This document shows positions 9,226 through 15,861 of a DNA stretch of 32,101 nucleotides, piece by piece. The notes beneath the pieces were generated by a model. It was given only the letters and a program-made list of their open reading frames with translations. It had not been told where the DNA came from and made no database searches. The position numbers were made by a program, and so were the translations under genes. Position 1 is the first letter of the stretch. Every line of letters begins with the position of its first letter. The DNA lies in the IMG/VR virus record IMGVR_UViG_3300027704_000092, positions 1 through 32,101 of that record; one strand, 5' to 3'. The stretch comes from a virus.

Positions 9226-9636
9226 GTGACACAACTAGACTTGAATAAGTATAAAGAATTTGTAGACGCAGTAACTAGTGAAGAAAGTAAAAGCAATGAT
9301 GCTTTTAGTTCTCGTTGGAATAGCTTAGAAAATCAACGGCACGCTGATATGCCTAGACTGCTAACAGCATGTTTAGGACTTAGTGCAGAAGCTGGCGAAT
9401 TTACTGAAGTAGTAAAAAAGATTGTCTTTCAAGGAAAGCCACTAGACGAAGATAACATTTGGCACATGCAACGTGAGCTAGGTGATGTTATGTGGTATTG
9501 GATGCAGGGTTGTATCGCACTAAAGATTGACCCAAATGAAGTTATCCAAATGAACATTGATAAACTAAAATCGCGATATCCGGGTGGTGACTTTGATGCA
9601 CATTACTCCGAAAATCGAAAAGACGGCGATTTATAA
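9226..9636 (+). CDS. mazG: MazG-like nucleotide pyrophosphohydrolase
   Basis: 136 residues from a GTG start at 9226. The metal-binding signature of the all-alpha NTP pyrophosphohydrolases is complete: EAGE (Glu55, Glu58) and, 25 residues on, ELGD (Glu84, Asp87) followed by a VMWYWMQG helix. These enzymes cleave (d)NTPs to the monophosphate plus pyrophosphate; phage members are thought to tune nucleotide pools or (p)ppGpp-type signals, though the substrate cannot be read from sequence. Single-domain length, as in other marine phage MazG proteins and unlike the two-domain E. coli enzyme. It ends just before a strong promoter. The ribosome site (AAAGAGA) is weak. Confidence 0.85.
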   Translation: MTQLDLNKYKEFVDAVTSEESKSNDAFSSRWNSLENQRHADMPRLLTACLGLSAEAGEFTEVVKKIVFQGKPLDEDNIWHMQRELGDVMWYWMQGCIALKIDPNEVIQMNIDKLKSRYPGGDFDAHYSENRKDGDL

Positions 9637-9645
9637 AAAAAACAC

Positions 9646-9674
9646 TTGACAATCTTCTCATTATGCGTTATAAT
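9646..9674 (+). promoter_or_regulatory. Perfect-consensus sigma70 promoter
   Basis: TTGACA at 9646-9651 and TATAAT at 9669-9674 with a 17-base spacer: a full match to the housekeeping sigma70 consensus, located in a 68-base intergenic gap. It fits a T4-style early promoter used by unmodified host RNA polymerase, driving the gene at 9705 and probably those behind it. Confidence 0.9.
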
Positions 9675-9704
9675 AGTATTATTACGTATTAATGAGGAGT
9701 TTGT

Positions 9705-9872
9705 ATGAGATTACCAACACAACTTAGCGGGCTAGGCACTACTGGATTAACTGGTATCGTGCTTATGACTCTGCATATCACCGGATACTTAACAGGATGG
9801 GCATGGCCCTTGCTGTATGTAATGCTTATTATTTCAGGTATCGGCCAAGAAAATAGGAAGGGTTCTTCATGA
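9705..9872 (+). CDS. Small two-helix membrane protein, early gene
   Basis: 55 residues. GAGGAG at 9694-9699 lies five bases before the ATG, and a perfect sigma70 promoter lies about 30 bases upstream. Two hydrophobic segments (about 10-28 and 32-47) separated by a GYLTGWAW turn, ending in a short polar tail (QENRKGSS), indicate a small integral membrane protein. Its stop overlaps the next start (ATGA). No family recognised. Being the first gene behind the strongest promoter of the region it is likely expressed at once after infection; an effect on the host envelope or on superinfection is a guess. Confidence 0.75.
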   Translation: MRLPTQLSGLGTTGLTGIVLMTLHITGYLTGWAWPLLYVMLIISGIGQENRKGSS

Positions 9873-10405
9873 CCACACATGCAATGATCGATCTAGAAAC
9901 ACTAGATACAAAGCCTACTTGTCAAATTTTAAGTATGGGTTGTGTGAAGTTTAATGCTTTAGATGACAGTGAACCGCATAGTGAGCTATATATTAAGCCT
10001 GATATTGATCAGCAAGATAAGTTAGGTCGTACTACAAGCGATAGCACTATTGAATGGTGGGGCAAACAAGACCCTAAAGCAATGGAAGAAGCATTCTCTG
10101 AACACGGACGAATGAATCTAGATATGATGTTAGATCAACTTACTAAATGGTTAGTTGGTGTTGATGTTATTTGGGGACACGGTTACGGGTTTGACATTAC
10201 TATTTTAGAAGACCTTTATCGAAACTGTGAACGCCCTATTCCATGGCAGTTTTGGCAAATCAAAGATAGCCGAACATTGCTTAGTGCATGCAAAGTAGAC
10301 CCACGTAAGGCAATGCAAAGCGATTTACACAATGCTCTTGCAGATGCTTATTTTCAAGCAAAGAGTGTACAAGTAGCATACAAGGAACTAGGTATTTTAA
10401 GATGA
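9869..10405 (+). CDS. dexA: DexA-like 3'-5' exonuclease
   Basis: 178 residues of the DEDDh exonuclease superfamily, closest in pattern to T4 DexA and the exoribonuclease domain family of Rv2179c. Motif residues: Asp8 and Glu10 in MIDLETL, Asp109 in HGYGFDITIL, and His154 with Asp159 in HNALADAYF, so all five catalytic positions are present. T4 DexA degrades single-stranded DNA 3' to 5'. The gene starts within an ATGA overlap with the small membrane protein and ends in an ATGA overlap with the next gene, so it is part of the operon from the 9646 promoter, consistent with early expression. RNA as substrate is an alternative. Confidence 0.85.
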   Translation: MTTHAMIDLETLDTKPTCQILSMGCVKFNALDDSEPHSELYIKPDIDQQDKLGRTTSDSTIEWWGKQDPKAMEEAFSEHGRMNLDMMLDQLTKWLVGVDVIWGHGYGFDITILEDLYRNCERPIPWQFWQIKDSRTLLSACKVDPRKAMQSDLHNALADAYFQAKSVQVAYKELGILR

Positions 10406-10686
10406 CACATGCTACAAGATGTCCAAAGTGTGATGTTACATGGCAAGAAACACAATCAATTTACCAAACGTTTTTGGGAAGGTTTAATAACGATCCAATC
10501 AAAGCAAGAGAATCTTCTGAGATGTATGGTTGCACAGAAGAATCACCTAAATACTTTGGTAAGAATGTAACAGGCATTGAGGTACAAGGCAAGTATGATG
10601 GTGTAAGCTTTTGGAAGTGTATTCCTTGTGCTACAGTGTTTGATAGATGGACAATGGAGGAAGCTACTATTGACAAATACTGTTAA
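10402..10686 (+). CDS. Zinc-ribbon-like small protein, unknown function
   Basis: 94 residues, start overlapping the exonuclease stop by ATGA. Two CxxC pairs, CPKC at about 8-11 and CIPC at about 75-78, flank the domain and would form a zinc ribbon. The region between is helical and polar, with several aromatic residues near the second knuckle (VSFWKCIPC). No catalytic motif. Operon position with DexA-like exonuclease and clamp loader suggests a nucleic-acid-related role, but this is inference only. Confidence 0.75.
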   Translation: MTHATRCPKCDVTWQETQSIYQTFLGRFNNDPIKARESSEMYGCTEESPKYFGKNVTGIEVQGKYDGVSFWKCIPCATVFDRWTMEEATIDKYC

Positions 10687-10698
10687 ACGTGTTAAACT
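10670..10698 (+). promoter_or_regulatory. Candidate sigma70 promoter with direct repeat
   Basis: TTGACA at 10670-10675, 17-base spacer, TAAACT at 10693-10698, the same -10 variant and spacing as the candidate at 7790. The 8-base repeat TGTTAAAC occurs at 10681-10688 and, as TGTTAAAC again, at 10690-10697, overlapping the -10 box. It would drive the clamp-loader gene and what follows. The -35 lies within the coding end of the upstream gene, so a chance match is possible. Confidence 0.4.
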
Positions 10699-10705
10699 AA
10701 GTGAT

Positions 10706-10840
10706 ATGTTAGATGATGATAGCGACATCATGAACGAACTAGCAGTTAAATTTGAACAACAATACGGAGAAGAACTTGAAAGAATTATGGGTAGAAAAGT
10801 ATCGTCCGAAAACAGTACAAGGGTACGTGTTTCGAGATGA
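10706..10840 (+). CDS. Small acidic protein overlapping gp44 start
   Basis: 44 residues from the ATG at 10706, or 56 residues from a TTG at 10670, which has GGAGG nine bases upstream. Its visible part (MLDDDSDIMNELAVKF, then EQQYGEELERIMG) reads like a genuine acidic helical peptide, whereas the last part, which overlaps the clamp-loader gene in another frame by 65 bases, looks random. No family recognised. It could be a real small protein translationally coupled to gp44, or only the leader region of gp44. The TTG also forms the -35 box of the candidate promoter, so only one of the two readings is likely to be used at a time. Confidence 0.4.
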   Translation: MLDDDSDIMNELAVKFEQQYGEELERIMGRKVSSENSTRVRVSR

Positions 10841-11690
10841 TGCACAACGTAACCAAGTAAACACTTGGATTAAAGAAAAGACTATTCCGCATTTGTTGTT
10901 TAGTGGCGCCGCAGGTATTGGTAAGACAACACTTGCTAAACTATTGTTTAACGAACTTGATCTTGAACCGTTAGACATTCTTGAAATTAACGCAAGCCGA
11001 ACTAACAGTGTTGATGATGTGCGTGACAAGATTGTAAACTTTGTACAAATGATTCCGTTTGGTGACTTTAAGGTTGTACTACTTGATGAGGCTGATTATT
11101 TGTCGCCTAACGCACAAGCCGCACTACGTGGTGTAATGGAAGAGTATCACACAACTGCACGTTTTATCTTAACGTGTAACTATCCTAACAGAATTATTCC
11201 TGCATTACACAGTCGTTGTCAAGGATTTCACATTGCTAAGATTGACCAAACAGAGTTTACAGCAAGAGTAGCAGAGATTCTTATTACAGAAGGCGTTACT
11301 CCAGACTTAGACACGCTTGACACTTATGTTAAAGCAACGTATCCTGATTTGCGTAAATGTATTAATACAGTACAAATGAACTGCCAAGATAATAGTTTAC
11401 TTAAACCTAATGAAGGTGACACAGGCGAAGCTGACTGGAAACTTGAAATGGTTGAGCTGTTTAAAGCAGGCAAGATTCAACAAGCACGTAAGCTACTTTG
11501 TGGTGCTGTGCGACCAGAAGAAATGGAAGAGATATTTCGCTGGCTTTATGATAACATTGAATTGTTTGGCAACGACGAACAACAAGACCAAGCAGTTTTA
11601 GTTATTAAGAAAGGCTTAGTGGATCATACATTGGTTGTAGATCCGGAGATTAACCTAGCAGCAACATTAATTAACCTAGCGAGGATATAA
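10776..11690 (+). CDS. 44: Clamp loader large subunit gp44
   Basis: 304 residues from a TTG at 10776, chosen because GGAGA lies six bases upstream and the protein then begins KELWVEKYRPK, the usual N-terminus of this family; a TTG at 10752 would add eight residues. AAA+ motifs: Walker A GAAGIGKT at 44-51, Walker B LLDEAD with Asp104/Glu105, and an SRC motif (HSRCQGF) that supplies the arginine finger. It is the ATPase subunit that loads the gp45 sliding clamp for the gp43 polymerase. T4 gp44 has 319 residues. In T4 and its relatives genes 44, 62 and 43 are close together, but here gp62 does not follow and gp43 is 18 kb away. The 29-base gap after it leads to a ferredoxin gene. Confidence 0.93.
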   Translation: MKELWVEKYRPKTVQGYVFRDDAQRNQVNTWIKEKTIPHLLFSGAAGIGKTTLAKLLFNELDLEPLDILEINASRTNSVDDVRDKIVNFVQMIPFGDFKVVLLDEADYLSPNAQAALRGVMEEYHTTARFILTCNYPNRIIPALHSRCQGFHIAKIDQTEFTARVAEILITEGVTPDLDTLDTYVKATYPDLRKCINTVQMNCQDNSLLKPNEGDTGEADWKLEMVELFKAGKIQQARKLLCGAVRPEEMEEIFRWLYDNIELFGNDEQQDQAVLVIKKGLVDHTLVVDPEINLAATLINLARI

Positions 11691-11719
11691 TGACTACTAA
11701 ATATTGTTGGAGATAATAA

Positions 11720-12073
11720 ATGACGTATTTAGTAACTGATAATTGCATTAAGTGCAAGCATATGGATTGTGTAGAAGTGTGTCCAGTAGACTGTTTTTAC
11801 GAAGGTGCAAACATGTTGGTAATTAACCCAGATGAATGTATTGACTGCGGAGTATGTGTACCTGAGTGTCCGGTAGATGCAATTATACCGGACAATGCTG
11901 TAGCTGATTATCCTAATATTGATCTACTAGCAATAAACACAAAGTATAGTGAACTATGGCCTAATATTACAGATGCTAGGCCCGACGATGTTCCAGCAGA
12001 TGCAGCAGAATGGGATGGAGTTGCAAACAAATTTGAAGAACACTTTTCAGAGGAGCCAGGGATTGGTGACTAG
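11720..12073 (+). CDS. fdxA: 7Fe ferredoxin, FdxA type
   Basis: 117 residues, full length for the FdxA family (about 107-112). The cysteine layout is that of Azotobacter ferredoxin I shifted by one: Cys9, Cys12, Cys17, Cys21, Cys25 and Cys40, Cys43, Cys46, Cys50, giving a [3Fe-4S] cluster (9, 17, 50) and a [4Fe-4S] cluster (21, 40, 43, 46). Family hallmarks [15 protein letters not shown] and PDECIDC are all there, as is the C-terminal extension with ELWPNIT. It carries electrons at low potential; a phage partner is unknown but the flavoenzymes ThyX (two genes on) and the nitroreductase-like protein are possible. GGAG precedes the ATG. All ligands are intact, so it is likely functional. Confidence 0.93.
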   Translation: MTYLVTDNCIKCKHMDCVEVCPVDCFYEGANMLVINPDECIDCGVCVPECPVDAIIPDNAVADYPNIDLLAINTKYSELWPNITDARPDDVPADAAEWDGVANKFEEHFSEEPGIGD

Positions 12074-12233
12074 CAATAAAACACTGATAAATGATATAGT
12101 ACGCATAGACGTAATAGAAGAAGAAGTAGAGTATTATAAAACCTTGTTACAAGAATCTGACACTGGGCATATACATACTACTATTGGATTCTTAAACAAC
12201 CGAATTAAAGAACTTAAAGGAGAAGAAAAATAA
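12066..12233 (+). CDS. Small helical protein between fdxA and thyX
   Basis: 55 residues from a GTG at 12066 that overlaps the end of fdxA by eight bases; AGGAG at 12051-12055 lies ten bases upstream. A longer frame reaching back to 11949 exists but would run through the whole conserved end of fdxA, so I reject that start. The stop overlaps the thyX ATG (TAATG). The protein is charged and helical ([15 protein letters not shown], then [14 protein letters not shown]), perhaps a helical hairpin. No family recognised. Tight coupling on both sides supports that it is translated. Confidence 0.65.
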   Translation: MTSNKTLINDIVRIDVIEEEVEYYKTLLQESDTGHIHTTIGFLNNRIKELKGEEK

Positions 12234-12910
12234 TGGCCGCTAGATTAGTATGCTATAGTAAAGCAACAGACGAATTTGAAGCAGAAGGGTTAACAGATCT
12301 ACAGGAACTTATTGCATTTTGTGCAAAAGTATCAAACCCTACAGCACAGATCAATACAGCAACTAGCGAAAAGCTGATTAAGTATTTGATTAAGCATCAG
12401 CATTGGTCACCATTAGAGATGGTTAATGCTACAATTGAAATTAAAACAACACGCGACATTGCACATCAAATTGTACGTCATCGTAGTTTTGCCTTCCAAG
12501 AGTTTAGTCAGCGTTATGCAGATCCTAAAGAACAAGGTGAAGTATTTGAAACTAGTGAAGCACGTTTACAAGACACTAAGAATAGACAAAACTCGATTGA
12601 TATTAACTTAGGTGATGAAGGCATGCCTGAGCTTATTAACCGCTGGGAAGAATTGCAGCAGGACGTAATCTTTACAGCAGGACGAGCATATGACTGGGCT
12701 ATTAATGCAGGTATTGCTAAAGAAGTAGCACGTAAAGTATTGCCAGAAGGTCTTACAAAAACAACGCTATATATGAATGGCAGTATACGTAGTTGGGTAC
12801 ATTATATTCAGTTGCGTAGTGCCAATGGAACACAAAAAGAGCATATGGATATTGCACTTGCTGTTGCAAAGGTTATTACAGAAATCTTTCCAATAACTGA
12901 GACTTTGTAA
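12233..12910 (+). CDS. thyX: Flavin-dependent thymidylate synthase ThyX
   Basis: 225 residues, normal length. The ThyX signature RHRx7SxRY is present: Arg82-His83-Arg84, Ser92, Arg94-Tyr95 within RHRSFAFQEFSQRY. Upstream HWSPLEMVNATIEI and the DIAHQIVRHR helix also fit. The enzyme makes dTMP from dUMP with methylene-tetrahydrofolate and NADPH through FAD, supplying thymine for phage DNA. It starts in a TAATG overlap with the small upstream gene and ends in a TAATG overlap with the next one, so it sits in an operon with fdxA. Replacement of the td/ThyA type seen in T4 by ThyX is common in marine T4-like phages. Confidence 0.95.
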   Translation: MAARLVCYSKATDEFEAEGLTDLQELIAFCAKVSNPTAQINTATSEKLIKYLIKHQHWSPLEMVNATIEIKTTRDIAHQIVRHRSFAFQEFSQRYADPKEQGEVFETSEARLQDTKNRQNSIDINLGDEGMPELINRWEELQQDVIFTAGRAYDWAINAGIAKEVARKVLPEGLTKTTLYMNGSIRSWVHYIQLRSANGTQKEHMDIALAVAKVITEIFPITETL

Positions 12911-13665
12911 TGTTTAACTTTTTTAAGAAAGATTCTCCTGAATTAGTATTTGAATGTGACAATTGGGCTACACGTAAGTATAGTCCAATTAGACCTGCTT
13001 CAGAATTTATTCCGGAAAAGTTTGGTAATTTGCCATCTACTCTTAAAAAAGGTGCTTATCAAAAAGAAAATATTTATAGTGTTAAAATTTGCCCGGGCCT
13101 ACAAGACTATATAGGAAGCGGATTTGTTATTACTGCATGGTGCGACATACACTTTAAAATACAAAATGGACATCCTGAAACTGTATACAGTGATCCAGAT
13201 TTACAAGCATCGTATCACCCGCCGCAACAAATGGGTAACTTTTTAGATACAAAGTTTCCTATACGAACTCCGGTTAAGTTAGATAATCCTTGGGTTACTT
13301 ACAGTAAAGATGATTGGAGTATTATGTACTTGCCAATGCATTTTCATGAAAACCCATACTTTGAAGCAATTCCAGGTGTAATTGATCATGATAAAGGGCC
13401 AGGCAGATCGCCTTTAAATATCATGCTTAAAACTCATGAAGACTTTGTAATTAAACAAGGAACTCCGTTAGTACAGATGATACCGTTTAAACGACAGATA
13501 GTAACTGCACGAACTGGTAATGTCCGGCCAAATACTATTAACAGATTTAATGCACTAGTTAAAACTAGTGGGCTAACCTTTAAAGGTTGGAGCTTCTTTA
13601 TGAAGGAAAAGAAATCCTATAAAGTTGATACGCACGATTTAAACATTCCATCTGATATAGAATAG
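12910..13665 (+). CDS. Conserved phage protein, DUF6065-like?, unknown function
   Basis: 251 residues, coupled to thyX by a TAATG overlap. It is predicted mostly beta with many Pro, Trp and Tyr. Recognisable stretches are GSGFVITAWCDIHFKIQ in the middle, a MHFHENPYF segment around 140, and GTPLVQMIPFKRQIV near 190. This order recalls the DUF6065 family, whose members have a similar beta barrel and a closing LVQxIP(F/V)xR strand, but I hold this weakly. No signal peptide or membrane segment. The pairing with thyX is the only context. It ends at a hairpin terminator facing phoH. Confidence 0.6.
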   Translation: MFNFFKKDSPELVFECDNWATRKYSPIRPASEFIPEKFGNLPSTLKKGAYQKENIYSVKICPGLQDYIGSGFVITAWCDIHFKIQNGHPETVYSDPDLQASYHPPQQMGNFLDTKFPIRTPVKLDNPWVTYSKDDWSIMYLPMHFHENPYFEAIPGVIDHDKGPGRSPLNIMLKTHEDFVIKQGTPLVQMIPFKRQIVTARTGNVRPNTINRFNALVKTSGLTFKGWSFFMKEKKSYKVDTHDLNIPSDIE

Positions 13666-13667
13666 AT

Positions 13668-13691
13668 GATTGGGGAGCAAGCTCCCCAATC
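13668..13691. terminator. Bidirectional hairpin terminator
   Basis: Perfect 11-base inverted repeat, GATTGGGGAGC at 13668-13678 and GCTCCCCAATC at 13681-13691, separated by two bases. It fills the 28-base gap between the convergent ends of the 12910 gene and phoH, so it can stop transcription from both sides. The T-run after it is short on either strand. Confidence 0.8.
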
Positions 13692-13693
13692 CT

Positions 13694-14419
13694 TTACTCG
13701 TCGCCGTAAATCTTAAGGACCTCCTTAACTGCTTCGTGTCGCTCGATGTCGCCTTGAGCGAAGTGGACTATGTCCAAGTGGGCCGAGTTACTAGCTTTCA
13801 ACTTCTTAGTGAAGTCTACTAAACCGTTCTGGTCAATACGATCAGCCTGAGCTAAATCACCAGTTACAGCCATCATACTGCCTTCGCCGAGTCTTGTTAG
13901 TAACATTTTCATTTGATTTGGGGTAGCGTTTTGCATTTCGTCTGCTAATATGAAGCTACTTTTAAAAGTACGACCACGCATATATGCAAGTGGTGCAATT
14001 TCAATAATACCTTCTTCTATCATACCTTCTATTTCCTTTGCATTAAAGTACTCACGTAACACATCAAATATTGGTCTCGTCCATGGTGCCATTTTTTGTT
14101 CTAATGTACCTGGTAAAAACCCTAAATCCTCATCAGCAGACACAGCTGGCCTAGTGACAATGATTTTATCGACAGTCCCTGCTTTAAATAGCTTCACAGC
14201 TACCTGACATGCTAGTAGTGTTTTACCAGTACCAGCCGGACCAATGCCAAAGACTATGTCTTTAGATTCGTCTAACAGTTTTAAAACATATGTTTCTTGA
14301 TTTTTGTTTCGGGGAATTATCGTAACGCTTTGTTGTTTTTGATATGTGTTGAATTCAACTACGTTGGTGTAGTTGTTAGTTGAGGTTTGTCTCTTGCGAG
14401 AAGCTCGTTTTGCACCCAT
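13694..14419 (-). CDS. phoH: PhoH-like P-loop ATPase
   Basis: 241 residues, the only minus-strand gene. Walker A GPAGTGKT at 60-67, motif IIVTRPAVSADEDLGFLPG right after it, Walker B LADE with Asp160/Glu161, and the TGDxxQ sensor (TGDLAQAD), all standard for PhoH. This is the single-domain form without an N-terminal PIN nuclease domain. PhoH-like genes are widespread in marine phages; in bacteria they are often in the phosphate regulon, but the phage role is not established (RNA metabolism is often suggested). A strong AAAGGAGG (plus-strand 14427-14434) precedes the ATG. Its opposite orientation, own leader and own terminator make it a separate unit, perhaps acquired as a cassette. Confidence 0.93.
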   Translation of the reverse strand: MGAKRASRKRQTSTNNYTNVVEFNTYQKQQSVTIIPRNKNQETYVLKLLDESKDIVFGIGPAGTGKTLLACQVAVKLFKAGTVDKIIVTRPAVSADEDLGFLPGTLEQKMAPWTRPIFDVLREYFNAKEIEGMIEEGIIEIAPLAYMRGRTFKSSFILADEMQNATPNQMKMLLTRLGEGSMMAVTGDLAQADRIDQNGLVDFTKKLKASNSAHLDIVHFAQGDIERHEAVKEVLKIYGDE

Positions 14420-14488
14420 TAAGTGTCCTCCTTTGGGATATTAAAGAAGTAAGTTCTGTTCAACCGGTAGAGGCCGAAAGTCCCTACA

Positions 14489-14517
14489 CTAATATTTAGC
14501 ACATGAGGACTGGCCAA
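14489..14517 (-). promoter_or_regulatory. Candidate phoH promoter
   Basis: On the minus strand TTGGCC, 17-base spacer, TATTAG: four of six matches to each sigma70 box. It would start a leader of roughly 60-70 bases that includes the hairpin at 14467-14487 and the strong phoH ribosome site. Weak evidence. Confidence 0.3.
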
Positions 14518-14544
14518 AAAAAGGTATGTTAACTCGTAAATGTC

Positions 14545-14552
14545 GATAAATA
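14545..14552 (+). promoter_or_regulatory. T4-type late promoter motif (GATAAATA)
   Basis: GATAAATA preceded by GTC, 31 bases before the ATG at 14584, in the divergent region. It would drive the two unknown genes and perhaps the lysis cassette behind them. Confidence 0.65.
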
Positions 14553-14583
14553 AGTATAGTAAATAAAAACGGGTAGATAACAC

Positions 14584-15108
14584 ATGCAAGATGTAATGGA
14601 TATTATTAAAAACATTGAGTCTATATATGATTCAAATACTTCTTTCCAAGTCCTCAAAGACTTTGAACGAGTGTTAGATGAATTGGACATTTATGTATAC
14701 GCTAACTGGAAAGATGGCGAGTTAGCAAGCGGTCCAACCATTGAGCGTCACTGGGTTACATGTAGCTTTATGTGGGATCGAGAAGAAATGCCTGATCCAA
14801 TGGGCGGAAAGCGTCTATTAGATTACGACTGTAAAGTATCATACGAAAAGACACATATGATAGAGCCTAGAAAAATTGAAGAGCCTGATGATATCCGTCC
14901 AGGAACTAAAAAAGGAAAATTAGACAGACGCCCAATATGGGTTGTTACTATTCAGATGCCTAAAAAATTAATTGCAGACATATACACAGGGTATATTGAA
15001 GATGCATTTATTGATCCAACAGAGGCGCCTGGACCGGCGGCAGAAGCACAGCCTGCAGATGATGTAGCAGCTGCTGAACCAGACCCAGCTATGGAGCCAG
15101 CAGTATGA
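14584..15108 (+). CDS. Conserved late phage protein, unknown function
   Basis: 174 residues. The N-terminal 140 residues form one compact domain, with a helical start (DVMDIIKNIESIYD), a WKDGELASGP turn, a HWVTCSFMWDRE strand and a PIWVVTIQMPKKLI strand. The last 35 residues are a low-complexity Ala/Pro/Glu/Asp tail (AEAQPADDVAAAEPDPAMEP). No enzyme motif is recognised. It follows a late promoter motif, has no clear ribosome site, and overlaps the next start by four bases (ATGA), so both proteins probably work together or are made in fixed ratio. I recall similar pairs in T4-like marine phages without assigned role. Confidence 0.65.
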   Translation: MQDVMDIIKNIESIYDSNTSFQVLKDFERVLDELDIYVYANWKDGELASGPTIERHWVTCSFMWDREEMPDPMGGKRLLDYDCKVSYEKTHMIEPRKIEEPDDIRPGTKKGKLDRRPIWVVTIQMPKKLIADIYTGYIEDAFIDPTEAPGPAAEAQPADDVAAAEPDPAMEPAV

Positions 15109-15836
15109 CCTTACAAAGACACGACTTAAGAGACCTAGTAGATGACGTTTTAGAAATTGATTCGTTTAAATCTAAAATGGGCGATGATAAAGATATTATT
15201 ACTGTATCTGTTAGCACACTTTCTAGGGAGTCAGCACAAGACCTTACAAACTTCTTTGAAAGAGGTTATACATTTGTACTAGATGCAGATACTACAACTA
15301 GCGAACAGGCTGACGGCACATATAAAGTATTTGTAGAGCTTGAAAGAAACAAACATGCCGGTGACAACATAATGGAACTAGCTGACGGTATGTCAAACTT
15401 AACCGGTCTAGATAAATTTAGATTCCGTTACTACAAAGAATTCCGTAGTATGGATTTAACACTCGACTCACTAGAAGAACATATGCCATCAGATCCGGAA
15501 ATGTACGGTATTAACCAAAAAGGCATGTTAGACGAATCTACTATTAACAACTATACTAACTTTTTTAATAAGAGTATGTTAGAGTCAGTTAGTATGAGAA
15601 ATAACACTATTACATTAAAAAAGAAATGGGCTGATCCTATTCAATTAACATTTGTAGATTTTGGTCCTACGCAACAAACTCTTAACAGTATAAAAGAGTC
15701 ATTTAACGCTAATGATTTCGCTGAGATCATTTACCTAAGTAAATATATTGGTGATTACAATATTACCAAATACGGTGACAAGCTAACTTTGGATAACGAA
15801 GGTCAAACGCTTGTTGTCAAACGAATTAGTCATTAA
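15105..15836 (+). CDS. Conserved late phage protein, unknown function
   Basis: 243 residues, start overlapping the preceding stop (ATGA). The protein appears to have two parts: residues 1-120 with ITVSVSTLSRESAQDLTNFF and a long FVLDADTTT... strand pattern, and residues 140-243 starting with a helix (ESTINNYTNFFNKSMLESV) followed by short strands and a Lys-rich end. No Cys, membrane segment or signal peptide. No motif I can name. Context, between a late promoter and the lysis cassette, suggests a late protein; a tail or head assembly role is possible but not shown. Confidence 0.65.
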   Translation: MTLQRHDLRDLVDDVLEIDSFKSKMGDDKDIITVSVSTLSRESAQDLTNFFERGYTFVLDADTTTSEQADGTYKVFVELERNKHAGDNIMELADGMSNLTGLDKFRFRYYKEFRSMDLTLDSLEEHMPSDPEMYGINQKGMLDESTINNYTNFFNKSMLESVSMRNNTITLKKKWADPIQLTFVDFGPTQQTLNSIKESFNANDFAEIIYLSKYIGDYNITKYGDKLTLDNEGQTLVVKRISH

Positions 15837-15861
15837 AGATCACTGAAAGGAAATAAGAAAA

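Larger units (their letters stand above)
14420..14583. other. Divergent intergenic region phoH / late gene
   Basis: 164 bases, the longest gene-free stretch in the window. It holds the phoH ribosome site (14427-14434), a small imperfect hairpin at 14467-14487 (GTAG/CTAC plus GG/CC with a bulge), a candidate minus-strand promoter at 14489-14517, and a plus-strand late promoter motif at 14545. I see no tRNA or open frame in it. Confidence 0.6.

Noticed and set aside
11315-11345. TTGACA with TATCCT inside gene 44 as a promoter
   Set aside because: Lies in the middle of conserved coding sequence and no gene starts after it; TTGACA also occurs by chance in other coding regions, mostly as Leu/Ile-Asp-Lys or Asn codons.
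11690-11716. Eight-residue frame MTTKYCWR between gp44 and fdxA as remnant of gene 62
   Set aside because: Far too short and no similarity to a clamp-loader small subunit.
11949-12065. Longer start for the small gene between fdxA and thyX
   Set aside because: It would overlap the conserved end of fdxA for over 120 bases; the GTG at 12066 with AGGAG upstream gives normal coupling.
14460-14490. Possible tRNA or small RNA between phoH and 14584
   Set aside because: Only one short imperfect hairpin; no cloverleaf arms or T-loop consensus.
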